Positions 8,408-16,993 of a stretch of DNA of 64,000 nucleotides are shown here, piece by piece. Below the pieces are notes generated by a model. The model was not told the origin of the DNA and did not search any database. It was given only the letters and a program-made list of their open reading frames with translations. The stretch lies in the NCBI RefSeq assembly GCF_007747215.1, contig NZ_CP036273.1:5378322-5442321 (forward strand), written 5' to 3'. This DNA is from Urbifossiella limnaea (GTDB lineage Bacteria > Planctomycetota > Planctomycetia > Gemmatales > Gemmataceae). Positions within the stretch are counted from its first letter, which is position 1. The number at the start of each line of letters is the position of its first letter. The position numbers and the translations under genes are program-made.

Positions 8408-9502
8408 ATGACCGAAACCGACTGGCTCGCCGGGACCGACGGCGACGACATGCTGCTGTTCGTCGCCGACCGGCTCACGCCCCGGCAGTGGGCGTTTCTC
8501 GCCGCCGCCCACGTCCGCCGCCTGTGGGACACCCTGCCGGACGGCCCGTTCCGCGCCGCCGTCGAAGCCGTGGAGTCGGAAGAAACCCTATCGGCGGACG
8601 CCCGCGCCGAGTGGGTGCGGCGGGTCACGGCGGCCGAGCCGGAAGCCGCGGAAGCCGCGGGCGCGGCCCAACTCGAGGTTGTGAGGTTGGCCGACCCGGA
8701 CGCGGCCGACGTGTCCGGCCCGGTGCTGGCGCGGCCGACGCAGATCGCCCCGGCGTTCCCCCTGTTCGCCGCCGCGAGCCGCCACGCCCGCAACGCCATC
8801 GAGTGGGCGTCGGACGCCGTGACCGACGCCGCAGAGGCCGTCCGCCGACTCCTGGAGGAGCCGGGGGAGCACACGTTCTCGCGCGTCCGCCGGGCGGTCG
8901 ATCGGGCGGCCGAGACGCGGAACAACGCCGCCCGCGCCGCGAACCTGGCCCGCCGCTTCAAGCAAGAGGGTGACGAACTCGCCGACACCGCGGCGGGGTC
9001 GAAGAATAAGCGGCTCGAAGCGGCAAGGGCCGAGGAGATGGTCCGCAAGGGCGAGGAGGGCGCCGGCCTGGCGCCGGGCAGCGAGGGCACGGGCGATGAC
9101 CGGCTGCGGCTCGCCGCCGAGAAGCTGTTGGCGCGGACGCTCCGCGAGGTCGTCGGCAACCCGTTCAAGGAACCGCGCTTCGAGCCGAGCTGGCGCACCG
9201 AGGCGGCCGTGGGGCTGGCGCGCGGCATCTTCGCGGAACGGGCGTGGGACCGGCTGCCGGTGCTGGCGGACGCGCTGCTCGACGCCGACTGCGACGAGGA
9301 GCAACTGCTGCGGCACCTGCGCGGCACCGAGAAGGTGGTGAAGGAGCCGCCACAGCACGCCCGCGGCTGCTGGGCGGTGGAGCTGGTGCTGGGCCGCTGG
9401 CAGCCGCTACCGCCGCCCGACCCGAATGCCCCGAAGCGGAAGCTCGTGGACGACGACTTCTGGGACTCGATCGACGACCTGGACGAGGAAGACGTGGCTT
9501 GA
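8408..9502 (+). CDS. Gemmataceae-type hypothetical protein (MTExxWL...RGCW family)
   Basis: A 364-residue soluble protein beginning MTETDWLAGTDGDDMLLFV and ending in an acidic tail. The segment WRTEAAVGLARGIFAERAW, then LPVLADALLDADCDEEQLLRHLR and RGCWAVELVLGRW, recalls a C-terminal block that I associate with a large paralogous family in Gemmata-like genomes. This is memory, not a search. No catalytic motif can be named. The middle (about 130-220) is rich in Ala, Arg and Glu and is probably helical. Confidence 0.75.
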   Translation: MTETDWLAGTDGDDMLLFVADRLTPRQWAFLAAAHVRRLWDTLPDGPFRAAVEAVESEETLSADARAEWVRRVTAAEPEAAEAAGAAQLEVVRLADPDAADVSGPVLARPTQIAPAFPLFAAASRHARNAIEWASDAVTDAAEAVRRLLEEPGEHTFSRVRRAVDRAAETRNNAARAANLARRFKQEGDELADTAAGSKNKRLEAARAEEMVRKGEEGAGLAPGSEGTGDDRLRLAAEKLLARTLREVVGNPFKEPRFEPSWRTEAAVGLARGIFAERAWDRLPVLADALLDADCDEEQLLRHLRGTEKVVKEPPQHARGCWAVELVLGRWQPLPPPDPNAPKRKLVDDDFWDSIDDLDEEDVA

Positions 9503-9510
9503 GGCGCTTT

Positions 9511-9554
9511 GCCGCTTGCGGCTTCGCGTCGCCCAGCGCGAAGCCGCGAGCGGC
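9511..9554. terminator. Palindrome, copy 1 of the GCCGCTTGCGGC family
   Basis: Left arm 9511-9528 and right arm 9537-9554 pair with one T-G mismatch; core words are GCCGCTTGCGGCTTCGCG and CGCGAAGCCGCGAGCGGC. An outer pair GAGGCG/CGCCTC extends the stem. It fills the 60-base gap between two convergent genes. Near-copies occur at 22467-22510 and 51575-51616, also at convergent junctions, suggesting a bidirectional terminator or a dispersed palindromic repeat. Confidence 0.7.
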
Positions 9555-9562
9555 GAACCGCC

Positions 9563-10255
9563 TCACGCCACCCGAATGCGGTACAGCGTCCCCTTGACGC
9601 GCTCGCCGCCGGGCTCGCCGGCGCGGATCAACTCCGGCGCCACCGCGTACCCGGCCTCCTCCAGCTTCCACCGAAACACCCGTGCCGCCAGCCGGTCCGG
9701 GTCGGCGATCAGGCACACGCCGCCCGGCGCCAGCACCACCTCCAGCAGCCCGATTAGCGGCTCGACGAGCCGCTCCTCGTACATCAGGTCGGAACCGATC
9801 ACCACCGGGAAGCGGCCGACGCCCTCCGGGGCGCGAAAGTCGAGCGGCCGCGTGCGAAAGCCGGCCGTAAAGCCGTTCAGCCGGGCGTTGCGGTCGGCGA
9901 AGCTCAGGGCCGTCTCGTCCACGTCGGTGAACGTCACGTCGAGCCCGCGGGCCAGGCACGCGACCCCGGCCAGCCCGAGCCCGCAGCCGACTTCGAGCAC
10001 CCGCACCGGCTGCGGGTAGCTCTCCCACTTCTCGCGCACCACGACCTTCGCCAGCATCCGCGCCGCCGGCCACAGTTGCGCCCAGTACGGCACGTACTCG
10101 TCGGCCGCGTACGCCGAGCGCACCCAGGGGTGGTCCAGCAGCTTGTCCGAGTCGGCCGGCCGGTCGATGCGGAAGCGGTAGTCGTCGATGAAGACGGTGT
10201 CCTGAACCGTCTCGGTGACGGCCTCGGGCGGCGTGGCGTGGTAGTGCGGCGGCAT
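9563..10255 (-). CDS. Class I SAM-dependent methyltransferase (protein N-methyltransferase-like)
   Basis: A 230-residue protein with motif I VLEVGCGLGLAGVACLARG, post-I acidic residue in VTFTDVD, and SDLMYEERLVEPLI in the place of motif IV. The arrangement, including YWAQLWPAARMLAKVV before motif I, matches the METTL21/nicotinamide-type methyltransferase-16 group that modifies protein lysines. Target unknown. The ATG at 10253-10255 was taken; a GTG at 10265-10267 overlaps the stop of the upstream phosphoesterase gene (GTGA) and is a real alternative adding four residues. Confidence 0.8.
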   Translation of the reverse strand: MPPHYHATPPEAVTETVQDTVFIDDYRFRIDRPADSDKLLDHPWVRSAYAADEYVPYWAQLWPAARMLAKVVVREKWESYPQPVRVLEVGCGLGLAGVACLARGLDVTFTDVDETALSFADRNARLNGFTAGFRTRPLDFRAPEGVGRFPVVIGSDLMYEERLVEPLIGLLEVVLAPGGVCLIADPDRLAARVFRWKLEEAGYAVAPELIRAGEPGGERVKGTLYRIRVA

Positions 10256-10263
10256 TTCGAGGT

Positions 10264-11121
10264 TCACAGGAAGCGGACGGACGCGACGAGCTCCTCGTGC
10301 GTCAGCGGGCGGTCGGCGGGGAACAGGGCGTAGCCGGCGGGGCTCTCGGCGCAGTCCACGATCAGTTGCATGTCGTTCGGCACGCTGTACCCGGTGTCGC
10401 TGGCGATGTGGCCGCTCACGAGGAAGTCGGCGGCCATACGCCGGAGGTAGTCGGCCACGTTCGCCGGCGTCACGTCGCGGCCCCACAGCACGCCGTGGAC
10501 CGAGCCGCCCGGTTGCAGGTCGGCGTCGGTGTACTCGGCGGCCAGCAGCCGGAGCGGGTCGAACTGCGACATCTGACGGGCCGACGGCAGACTGTGGCTG
10601 ACCAGCACCCGGTTCGGGGTGCGGAGGGCCACCGGAAGCGCCTTGAACAGGTCGAGGTAGGTTTGGTACACCTGCGGCCCGAACTCCGGCCCGTAGGCGG
10701 CCGTCGCCCCCTGCTCGAAGGCCGCGTTCAGGTCCGCGTCGGCCTTGAGCACCTTCCGGCCGGTCCACTGGGCGAGTTCGTGGTTGCCAGGAAGGTAGTG
10801 GACCTGCCGCGGGAACTGGGCCTTCAGCGCGGCGAACAGGTCGACCAGCTGGTGCGACTTGTCGCCGCCCGACGGGTAGCGGTAGTTGCCGTGGATGAGC
10901 TCCTGGAACACGAGGTGCCGGCCGGCGTGGTTCGCCAGGTCGGCGGCCTTGAGCAGCCCCTGGAAGTGGCCGACGTGGCCGTGCAGGTCGCCGGCCACGA
11001 GGACTTCGGTGCAGCCGACGGGTTCAATCATGCGGCCGCGCCGCCCCGGCGTCGCCCGGGCCAGGACGATGGCCTGGCGCAGGAAGGTGAGCATCCGGTC
11101 GGGGGCGGGCATTCGCGGCAT
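10264..11121 (-). CDS. Calcineurin-like metallophosphoesterase
   Basis: A 285-residue protein with the dimetal motifs GDLHGHVGH (about residues 44-52), GNHELAQW (about 111-118) and later His-containing strands LVSHSLPSARQ and SGHIASDTGY. GDxH...GNH[ED] places it among PPP-type/calcineurin-like phosphoesterases, which use two metal ions to split phosphomonoesters or diesters. Substrate unknown; it has no signal peptide. It overlaps or abuts the downstream methyltransferase, so the two are probably co-transcribed. Confidence 0.85.
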   Translation of the reverse strand: MPRMPAPDRMLTFLRQAIVLARATPGRRGRMIEPVGCTEVLVAGDLHGHVGHFQGLLKAADLANHAGRHLVFQELIHGNYRYPSGGDKSHQLVDLFAALKAQFPRQVHYLPGNHELAQWTGRKVLKADADLNAAFEQGATAAYGPEFGPQVYQTYLDLFKALPVALRTPNRVLVSHSLPSARQMSQFDPLRLLAAEYTDADLQPGGSVHGVLWGRDVTPANVADYLRRMAADFLVSGHIASDTGYSVPNDMQLIVDCAESPAGYALFPADRPLTHEELVASVRFL

Positions 11122-11295
11122 CCGGCGGGCAGGTCGTGCGGGTCATTCTACCACGCCGGGCGCCGCGGACAGGGCGGCTCCACGACGTAGGCGTCGTTCG
11201 TGTGTCATACTTCGGCGGCGGCTGTTACGCACAGCCCCTTGCCGGGTGCCGGACGGGTCGGACAATCCCCATACCAGACCGAGCACACCCCCAGC

Positions 11296-11832
11296 ATGAG
11301 CCCGCTTCCGAACCCGGACCGGTCGCGTTCCGCCCCGCCTCCGCCACCGCTCAGCCTCTACCCGGTCGAACTCGCACGGAACCTCCGTGTCGAGAGCGTG
11401 TCGCGCCTCGACCCAACGCCGCCGTTCGCCGTCGACGACATGGCCCCGGTGTCGGCCGCGGTCGAGTCGATGCGCCGCGAGAAGGTCGGCTGCGTGCTCG
11501 TGACGCGCGCCGGGAAACTGGTCGGCCTGTTCACCGACCGCGACCTGCTGACGCGGGTGCTGGCGACCGGCCTGCCGCTGTCGGCGCCGATGGCCGAGTG
11601 CCTGACGCCGAACCCGGTGTGCGTTCACCCGAAGGACCCGGTGCAAACGGCGCTGCGGAAGATGGAGAAGGGCGGCTACCGCCACCTGCCGGTCATTGAC
11701 GACGCCCACCGGCCGGTCGGCATCCTGTCGGTGCGGCGGGTGATGCACTACCTGGTCGAGCACTTCCCGGCGCTGGTGTACAACCACCCGCCCGACCCGC
11801 ACCGCTACCCGGACGCGCCGGAAGGGGCGTAA
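11296..11832 (+). CDS. Two-CBS-domain protein
   Basis: A 178-residue protein. After a proline-rich N-terminus come two CBS modules: about residues 48-105 (PVSAAVESMRREKVGCVLV, then GLFTDRDLLTRV) and 110-165 (PVQTALRKMEKGGYRHLPVI, then GILSVRRVMHYL). CBS pairs bind adenine nucleotides and act as energy sensors; with no fused effector its partner is unknown. The ATG was chosen just before the conserved part; an upstream in-frame start at 11200 would add a low-complexity leader of 32 residues. Confidence 0.85.
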   Translation: MSPLPNPDRSRSAPPPPPLSLYPVELARNLRVESVSRLDPTPPFAVDDMAPVSAAVESMRREKVGCVLVTRAGKLVGLFTDRDLLTRVLATGLPLSAPMAECLTPNPVCVHPKDPVQTALRKMEKGGYRHLPVIDDAHRPVGILSVRRVMHYLVEHFPALVYNHPPDPHRYPDAPEGA

Positions 11833-11840
11833 CGAGCCTG

Positions 11841-11869
11841 TTGCACCCCGCCCGCCCGTCGGCTAGAAT
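11841..11869 (+). promoter_or_regulatory. Promoter for the DUF1549/DUF1553 gene
   Basis: TTGCAC (11841-11846), 17 bases, then TAGAAT (11864-11869), lying 75 bases before the ATG at 11944. This is the best -35/-10 pair seen in the window and has the spacing expected of a housekeeping sigma factor. Confidence 0.6.
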
Positions 11870-11943
11870 CTTCTCGTCGGCCCACCCTCCCGCCGCCGAC
11901 TCCCGCCGGTCCGCCCCCGTTCGTTCCCGCCGCCGAGGCGCTC

Positions 11944-14589
11944 ATGCGGTTCCCGCTCGTTGTCGCGCTCGCCGCTCTGGCCGCGCCCGCCGCCCGTGCC
12001 GCGGACGACCCCAAAGCCGTCGAGTTCTTCGAGACGAAAATTCGCCCCGTGCTCGTCGAGCACTGCGTGAAGTGCCACTCCGCCGACGCCGAGAGCAAGA
12101 ACAAGCTCCGCGGCGGCCTCAAGCTCGACACCAGGGCCCACTGGGAGAAGGGCGGCGACACCGGCCCCGCGGTCGTCCCCGGCGACCCGAGTAAGGGCAC
12201 GCTGCTGAAGTCGCTCCGCTACGACGGCGACGTGCAGATGCCGCCGAGCGGGAAGCTGGCGGCCGCGGTCGCCGCCGACTTCGAGCGCTGGATCAAGATG
12301 GGCGCCCCCGACCCGCGCACCGGCACCGCCGGCGTGGCGAAGGCGCTCAAGGGGCTGAGCCTCGACGAAGGCCGCGCCTTCTGGTCGATCCAGCCGCCGA
12401 AGGCCTCGGCCGGTGAGCGAACCGTCGACAGCTTCATCGCCGCGAAGCTCGCCGAGAAGAAGCTCACCCCCGTCGGCAGTGCCGACCGCCGCACGCTGAT
12501 CCGCCGCGCCACGTTCGACCTGCACGGCCTGCCGCCGACGCCGGAGGAGGTCGAGGCGTTCGTGAGCGACGCCGACCCGAAGGCGTTCGAGAAGCTGATC
12601 GACCGCCTGCTCGCGTCGCCGCGGTACGGCGAGCGCTGGGCGCGGCACTGGCTCGACGTCGCCCGCTACGCCGAGGACCAGGCACACACCTTCGCCGTGA
12701 CGCCGAAGCGGAACGCCTACCTGTACCGCGACTGGGTCGTCCGCGCGTTCAACGCCGACATGCCGTTCGACCGCTTCGTGACACTGCAACTCGCCGGCGA
12801 CCTGTTGCCAGGGAACGCCAACGAGAGCGCCGACGAACTGTTCACGCGGCTTGCCGGCATGGGCTTCCTGGGGCTGGGCGCCGAGTACTACAAGAACACC
12901 GCCCGCGAGCAGGCCATCGCCGAGGAGCTCGACGACCGCGTGGACGTGGTCAGCCGGGCGTTCCTGGGGCTGACGGTCAGCTGTGCCCGCTGCCACGACC
13001 ACAAGTTCGACCCCATCCCGACGCGCGACTATTACTCGCTGGCCGGCCTGTTCTACGGCACGAACCTGAGCGACGCGCCGCTCGCCACGCAGGCCGAACT
13101 CAAGACCTACAACGAGGCGCAGGGCCGGGTGAAGCAGCAAGAAGCCGCCATCACCGGCGTGCTGACCGCCGCCGGGAAGGCCGCCGCGACGAAGGCCGTG
13201 GCCCGCACCGCCGACTACCTCGTCGCCGCCCGCGACGTGCAGGCCGGCAAGGCGAAGGTGAACACCGCCGCGAAGGCGAACGAACTGGAGCCGTACTTCC
13301 TCGACCGGTGGGTGAAGTTCACCGACCCCGCGAACGCGAGCAAGGCGCCGGCGATCACGAAGGACTGGTTCGCGCTGAAGGCCGACGCCAAGGCCGACGC
13401 CGTGAAGGCCGCCGCGGCCGCGGTGCAGGCGAAGCTGGCGGCGTTGGAGGTGCCCGACCCGCTGCCGCCGAAGGGGAAGGCGAAAGGTGCCGACCCGCTG
13501 GCCAAGGCGATGTTCCTCGACGCGAACGCCCCCCTGTTCGTGACGCCCGAGAACGCCGAGAAGCTGTTCGTGTCCGCGGATCAGAAGCCGAAGCTCGCAT
13601 CGATGCGGACCGAGCTAGACGCCCGCAAGAAGGCATCCCCCCCTGCCCCGCTCCAGGCACACATCCTGAGCGGCGCCGGCAGCGGCATGAAAGTGTACAT
13701 CCGCGGCAACCCCGCGACGAAGGGCGAGGACGCACCGAAGGGCTTCTTGCAGGTGCTGGCCGCGGCGCCGGCGAAGGATTTTTCGCGGCTCGACCTGGCC
13801 AAGAGCATCGCCACGCCGGACAACCCGCTGACGGCGCGGGTGTTCGTCAACCGGGTGTGGGCGTGGCACTTCGGCCGGGGGCTGGTGGACACGCCGAGCA
13901 ACTTCGGCGTCCAGGGCGGCCGCCCGAGCCACCCGGAGTTGCTCGACTGGCTCGCCGTCGGCTTCGTGCAGAACGGCTGGAGTACGAAGTGGCTCCACCG
14001 CCAGATCATGCTGAGCGCGACGTACCAGCGTGCCGCCGAGCCGCAGGCCGGGAACACGACGATCGACGCGGCGAACGTGTTCCTGTGGCGCGGCAGCCGC
14101 CGCCGGCTCGACGTGGAGGCGTGGCGCGACTCGCTGTTGGCCGTGAGCGGCAACCTCGACGACAAGCTCGGCGGTCCGACGTTCGACCTCCACGACGCGA
14201 ACGCCAGGCGCCGCACGCTGTACGCCAAGGTGAGCCGCCACGAGCTCGACGGCCTCCTGCGGCTGTTCGACTTCCCCGATGCGAACGTGACCGCCGACCG
14301 CCGCACCGTGACGACCGTGCCGCAGCAACAGCTGTTCGCGCTGAACAGCGAGTTCATGGTGAACCAGGCCCGCGCTTTCGCTGCCCGCGTCGAGAAGCTG
14401 GGACCGACGGACGAGGCGCGGGTGGACGCGGCGTACCGGCTGGCGTTCAACCGCCCGCCGGCGTCCGAGGAGGCGGCGTTGGGGCTCGCGTTCCTTCGCC
14501 AGCCGACGACGCCCGACGACCGTCTGACACGCTGGCAGCAGTACGCCCAGGCGCTGCTGGCGAGCAACGAGATGATGTACGTAGACTGA
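11944..14589 (+). CDS. Planctomycete DUF1549/DUF1553 secreted cytochrome-type protein
   Basis: An 881-residue exported protein. The signal peptide MRFPLVVALAALAAPAARA is followed by a cytochrome c-like module with the haem-attachment motif CVKCH (about residues 41-45), then DUF1549 (about 150-360, with RHWLDVARYAED and CARCHDHKFDPIPTRDYYSL) and DUF1553 (about 600-860, with NRVWAWHFGRGLVDTPSNFG and FDFPDANVTADRRTVTTVPQ). Such proteins are very abundant in planctomycetes and usually stand directly before a DUF1501 gene. Their biochemistry is unproven; a role in processing sulfated polysaccharides has been suggested from context. Here the DUF1501 partner is 850 bases away. Confidence 0.93.
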   Translation: MRFPLVVALAALAAPAARAADDPKAVEFFETKIRPVLVEHCVKCHSADAESKNKLRGGLKLDTRAHWEKGGDTGPAVVPGDPSKGTLLKSLRYDGDVQMPPSGKLAAAVAADFERWIKMGAPDPRTGTAGVAKALKGLSLDEGRAFWSIQPPKASAGERTVDSFIAAKLAEKKLTPVGSADRRTLIRRATFDLHGLPPTPEEVEAFVSDADPKAFEKLIDRLLASPRYGERWARHWLDVARYAEDQAHTFAVTPKRNAYLYRDWVVRAFNADMPFDRFVTLQLAGDLLPGNANESADELFTRLAGMGFLGLGAEYYKNTAREQAIAEELDDRVDVVSRAFLGLTVSCARCHDHKFDPIPTRDYYSLAGLFYGTNLSDAPLATQAELKTYNEAQGRVKQQEAAITGVLTAAGKAAATKAVARTADYLVAARDVQAGKAKVNTAAKANELEPYFLDRWVKFTDPANASKAPAITKDWFALKADAKADAVKAAAAAVQAKLAALEVPDPLPPKGKAKGADPLAKAMFLDANAPLFVTPENAEKLFVSADQKPKLASMRTELDARKKASPPAPLQAHILSGAGSGMKVYIRGNPATKGEDAPKGFLQVLAAAPAKDFSRLDLAKSIATPDNPLTARVFVNRVWAWHFGRGLVDTPSNFGVQGGRPSHPELLDWLAVGFVQNGWSTKWLHRQIMLSATYQRAAEPQAGNTTIDAANVFLWRGSRRRLDVEAWRDSLLAVSGNLDDKLGGPTFDLHDANARRRTLYAKVSRHELDGLLRLFDFPDANVTADRRTVTTVPQQQLFALNSEFMVNQARAFAARVEKLGPTDEARVDAAYRLAFNRPPASEEAALGLAFLRQPTTPDDRLTRWQQYAQALLASNEMMYVD

Positions 14590-14684
14590 CCTCAGGATCA
14601 CAAACGCGGTGCCTTTATTGGTGGTGCAGAGTGCAATGGGGGACTGGCTGAATTGCGTCAGCACACAAGATGAGTGGGTGACCG

Positions 14685-14951
14685 ATGAATGCGAAGGATT
14701 ATCTTCTGTGGCGTTTAGGCCGCTACACCCCGAATCCAGCTCCGGTACCGCGGGTCCAACCTGCTGCTTCGCCGCCTCCGACGTGGTTCATGGAAGAAAA
14801 CGTGGGTGGCAGATGGAAAGAGCAATGGGTGAGTAGCGATATCGGAGAGGCATGCTCTATGGCTAGCCAATACGCGCGTGCAAATTCGCTCGTAGGCATG
14901 GGTCGGGTTCGCGTTAGGTGTTCCGTGGGGAACAGCTGTACCTATTTCTAG
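14685..14951 (+). CDS. Small hypothetical protein, 88 residues
   Basis: Begins MNAKDYLLWRLGRYTPNP and contains the aromatic-rich stretch PPPTWFMEENVGGRWKEQW. No family is recognised. The ribosome-binding site is weak. Base composition is distinctly less GC-rich than flanking genes. An overlapping frame at 14609-14836 is less protein-like. Together with 15075-15419 it splits the usual DUF1549/DUF1553-DUF1501 neighbourhood. If it is not a gene, 14590-15074 is non-coding. Confidence 0.45.
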   Translation: MNAKDYLLWRLGRYTPNPAPVPRVQPAASPPPTWFMEENVGGRWKEQWVSSDIGEACSMASQYARANSLVGMGRVRVRCSVGNSCTYF

Positions 14952-15074
14952 TCCTGTAGGTCGGGTCAAGGCTGGGCGGAAACCCATCGTGGGGGTCGTA
15001 AATGGCAGCGGCGGCAAGGGCACAACAAGGCTGAACCAACGATTCTCTTCGCCATCGTGGCGTGGGAGGCAACA

Positions 15075-15419
15075 ATGCCGAACGCGAGATCGCTAGGTCA
15101 GAAACGGGCAGAAGCGAGAGGAAGCAGCAAAACTTTGATAAAGACGATTCGAGAGATCGAGGCACTGCTGAAGGGCGAGGACATTCATCCAAGTGCAGAA
15201 CTCCGACAGTTGATGCATGACAAGTTGCGGTTGCTCGTGGAGGCCAAGTTCAAGGAAGGGTGCGAGTACGGATTTGCGGCGGCACACGCCGTTTGCCGAG
15301 ATCACAGTAAGGCTGTCCCCAAGAAGATTAAGCGATTTGTAGCCCCAACGGTGCTGGGGACTTCGGATCTGCTCGGCGAGAACGACGTTCCAATCTCGTT
15401 GGTATCGGAAGTGAAGTAA
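15075..15419 (+). CDS. Small hypothetical protein, 114 residues
   Basis: A basic, helical protein (KTLIKTIREIEALLKGEDIH, then LRQLMHDKLRLLVEAKFKEG). The ATG at 15075 has GGAGG five bases upstream, which decides it over the earlier in-frame GTG at 15057. Low GC and codon use unlike the neighbours suggest acquisition. It ends 22 bases before the DUF1501 gene, so it could be co-transcribed with it. No function can be assigned. Confidence 0.6.
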   Translation: MPNARSLGQKRAEARGSSKTLIKTIREIEALLKGEDIHPSAELRQLMHDKLRLLVEAKFKEGCEYGFAAAHAVCRDHSKAVPKKIKRFVAPTVLGTSDLLGENDVPISLVSEVK

Positions 15420-15441
15420 GCGGACGTATGGAGCTAACGTT

Positions 15442-16821
15442 ATGACCTTTCCGATCAGCCGCCGCGAACTCCTCGCCCGGTCGGGCACCGGCCTCGGCCT
15501 GCTCGGCCTCGCCGGGCTCCTCGGCGACCGCGCCGTCGCCCGGCCGCCGGCCGCCAACCCGCTCGCGGCCCGCGCCGCGCACTTCGCACCGAAGGCGAAG
15601 CACGTCATCCACCTGTTCATGAACGGCGGCCCGTCGCAGGTCGATACGTTCGACCCCAAGCCGAGCCTGGAGAAGTACCACGGCCAGCAGCCGCCGGGCG
15701 CCGGCCTCCGCACCGAGCGGCGCACCGGCGGGCTGTACAAGTCGCCGTTCGCCTTCAAGCGCTGCGGCCAGAGTGGCATCGAGGTCAGCGAGATCTTCCC
15801 GGAAATCGGCAAGTGCATCGACGACATCTGCGTCGTCCGGTCGATGCACACCGACATCCCGAACCACGAGCCGGGCCTGCTGCTGATGACGTGCGGCAAC
15901 ACGCAGCCGATCCGCCCCAGCATGGGGAGCTGGCTGCTGTACGGCCTCGGCACCGAGAACCAGAACCTCCCCGGGTTCGTCGTGCTCTGCCCCGGCAAGC
16001 CCGTGGTCGGGCCCGCGCTGTGGAACAACAGCTTCCTCCCGGGCGTGTTCCAGGGCTGCCACATCCAGAACCTCGACCCGAAGCGCGTCATCGACCACAT
16101 CCGCAACGGCAACCTCACCCCCGCCACGCAGCGGCAGCAGCTCGACCTGCTCAACGGGCTCAACCGGATGCACCTGGAGCGCCGCGCCGGCGACGACCAA
16201 CTCGACGCCCGCATCCAGTCGCTCGAAATGGCCTTCCGCATGCAGACGGAAGCCACCGACGCCTTCGACGTGAACAAGGAGCCGGTCCGAGTGCGCGAGC
16301 AGTACGGGAAGGGCTACTTCGCCGACGCCTGCCTGTCGGCCCGCCGGCTGGTCGAGCGCGGGGTGCGGATGGTGCAGGTCTTCTACGGCAACGGCCAGCC
16401 GTGGGACGACCACGGCGACGTGGCGAACGGCCACCGCAACAAGGCGAAGGACAGCGACAAGGCGGTGGCCGCGCTGCTCCGCGACCTGAAGGCCCGCGGC
16501 CTCCTCGACGAGACGCTGGTGCTGTGGGGCGGCGAGTTCGGCCGCACGCCGACGAGCGAGGGCTCGAACGGCCGCGACCACAACAACCACGGGTTCAGCG
16601 TGTGGATGGCGGGCGGCGGGGTGAAGGGCGGCATGGCCTACGGGGCGACGGATGAGTTCGGGTTCGCGGCGGTGGAGAAGAAGGTCCACGTCCACGACCT
16701 GCACGCGACGATCCTGCACCAGCTCGGCCTCGACCACGAGAAGCTGACGTACCACTACAGCGGCCGCGACTTCCGGCTGACGGACGTGAGCGGCGTGGTC
16801 GTGAAGGACATCCTGAAGTAG
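15442..16821 (+). CDS. DUF1501 domain protein with Tat-type signal
   Basis: A 459-residue protein with an N-terminal twin-arginine signal (PISRRELLARSGTGLGLLGL) and the DUF1501 body: FMNGGPSQVDTFDPKP, VRSMHTDIPNHEPG, VQVFYGNGQPWDDHGD and LWGGEFGRTPTSEG. The fold belongs to the alkaline phosphatase/sulfatase superfamily by family knowledge, and the Asp/His-rich motifs would be metal ligands. It is exported folded and is expected to work with the DUF1549/DUF1553 protein encoded upstream; the pair is here interrupted by two small genes. Confidence 0.93.
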   Translation: MTFPISRRELLARSGTGLGLLGLAGLLGDRAVARPPAANPLAARAAHFAPKAKHVIHLFMNGGPSQVDTFDPKPSLEKYHGQQPPGAGLRTERRTGGLYKSPFAFKRCGQSGIEVSEIFPEIGKCIDDICVVRSMHTDIPNHEPGLLLMTCGNTQPIRPSMGSWLLYGLGTENQNLPGFVVLCPGKPVVGPALWNNSFLPGVFQGCHIQNLDPKRVIDHIRNGNLTPATQRQQLDLLNGLNRMHLERRAGDDQLDARIQSLEMAFRMQTEATDAFDVNKEPVRVREQYGKGYFADACLSARRLVERGVRMVQVFYGNGQPWDDHGDVANGHRNKAKDSDKAVAALLRDLKARGLLDETLVLWGGEFGRTPTSEGSNGRDHNNHGFSVWMAGGGVKGGMAYGATDEFGFAAVEKKVHVHDLHATILHQLGLDHEKLTYHYSGRDFRLTDVSGVVVKDILK

Positions 16822-16852
16822 AACCGGAGGATGGCCGCCTGATATCGCACCG

Positions 16853-16970
16853 GAGATTGGCCGCAAAAAGGCACAAAAGACGCAAAATGAAGAGAGGCAG
16901 AGTTTGATCCGAACTCTGATTTCGACCTCTCCCTTTTTGTGTCTTTTTGTGCCTTTTTGTGGCCAATCTC
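16853..16970. repeat. AT-rich long inverted repeat (AAAAGGCACAAAA type)
   Basis: Left arm from 16853 (GAGATTGGCCGCAAAAAGGC...) and right arm ending at 16970 (...GCCTTTTTGTGGCCAATCTC) pair over about 34 bases with only a few differences. The interior holds a second small stem CAGAGTT/AACTCTG (16899-16919) and GAGAGG/CCTCTC. A-rich tracts are out of character for this genome. It lies after the DUF1501 gene and before the alcohol dehydrogenase gene, so it may also act as a terminator. Confidence 0.75.
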
Positions 16971-16993
16971 TCTTCCTCTCTCCGAGCCACACC

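Noticed and set aside
14609-14836. 75-codon frame overlapping the small gene at 14685
   Set aside because: It starts without a ribosome-binding site and has less protein-like composition than the 14685 frame. Only one of the two can be right, and neither is certain.
16904-16993. N-terminal extension of the alcohol dehydrogenase
   Set aside because: Those 30 codons lie within the AT-rich inverted repeat; the GTG at 16994 starts the typical dehydrogenase N-terminus.
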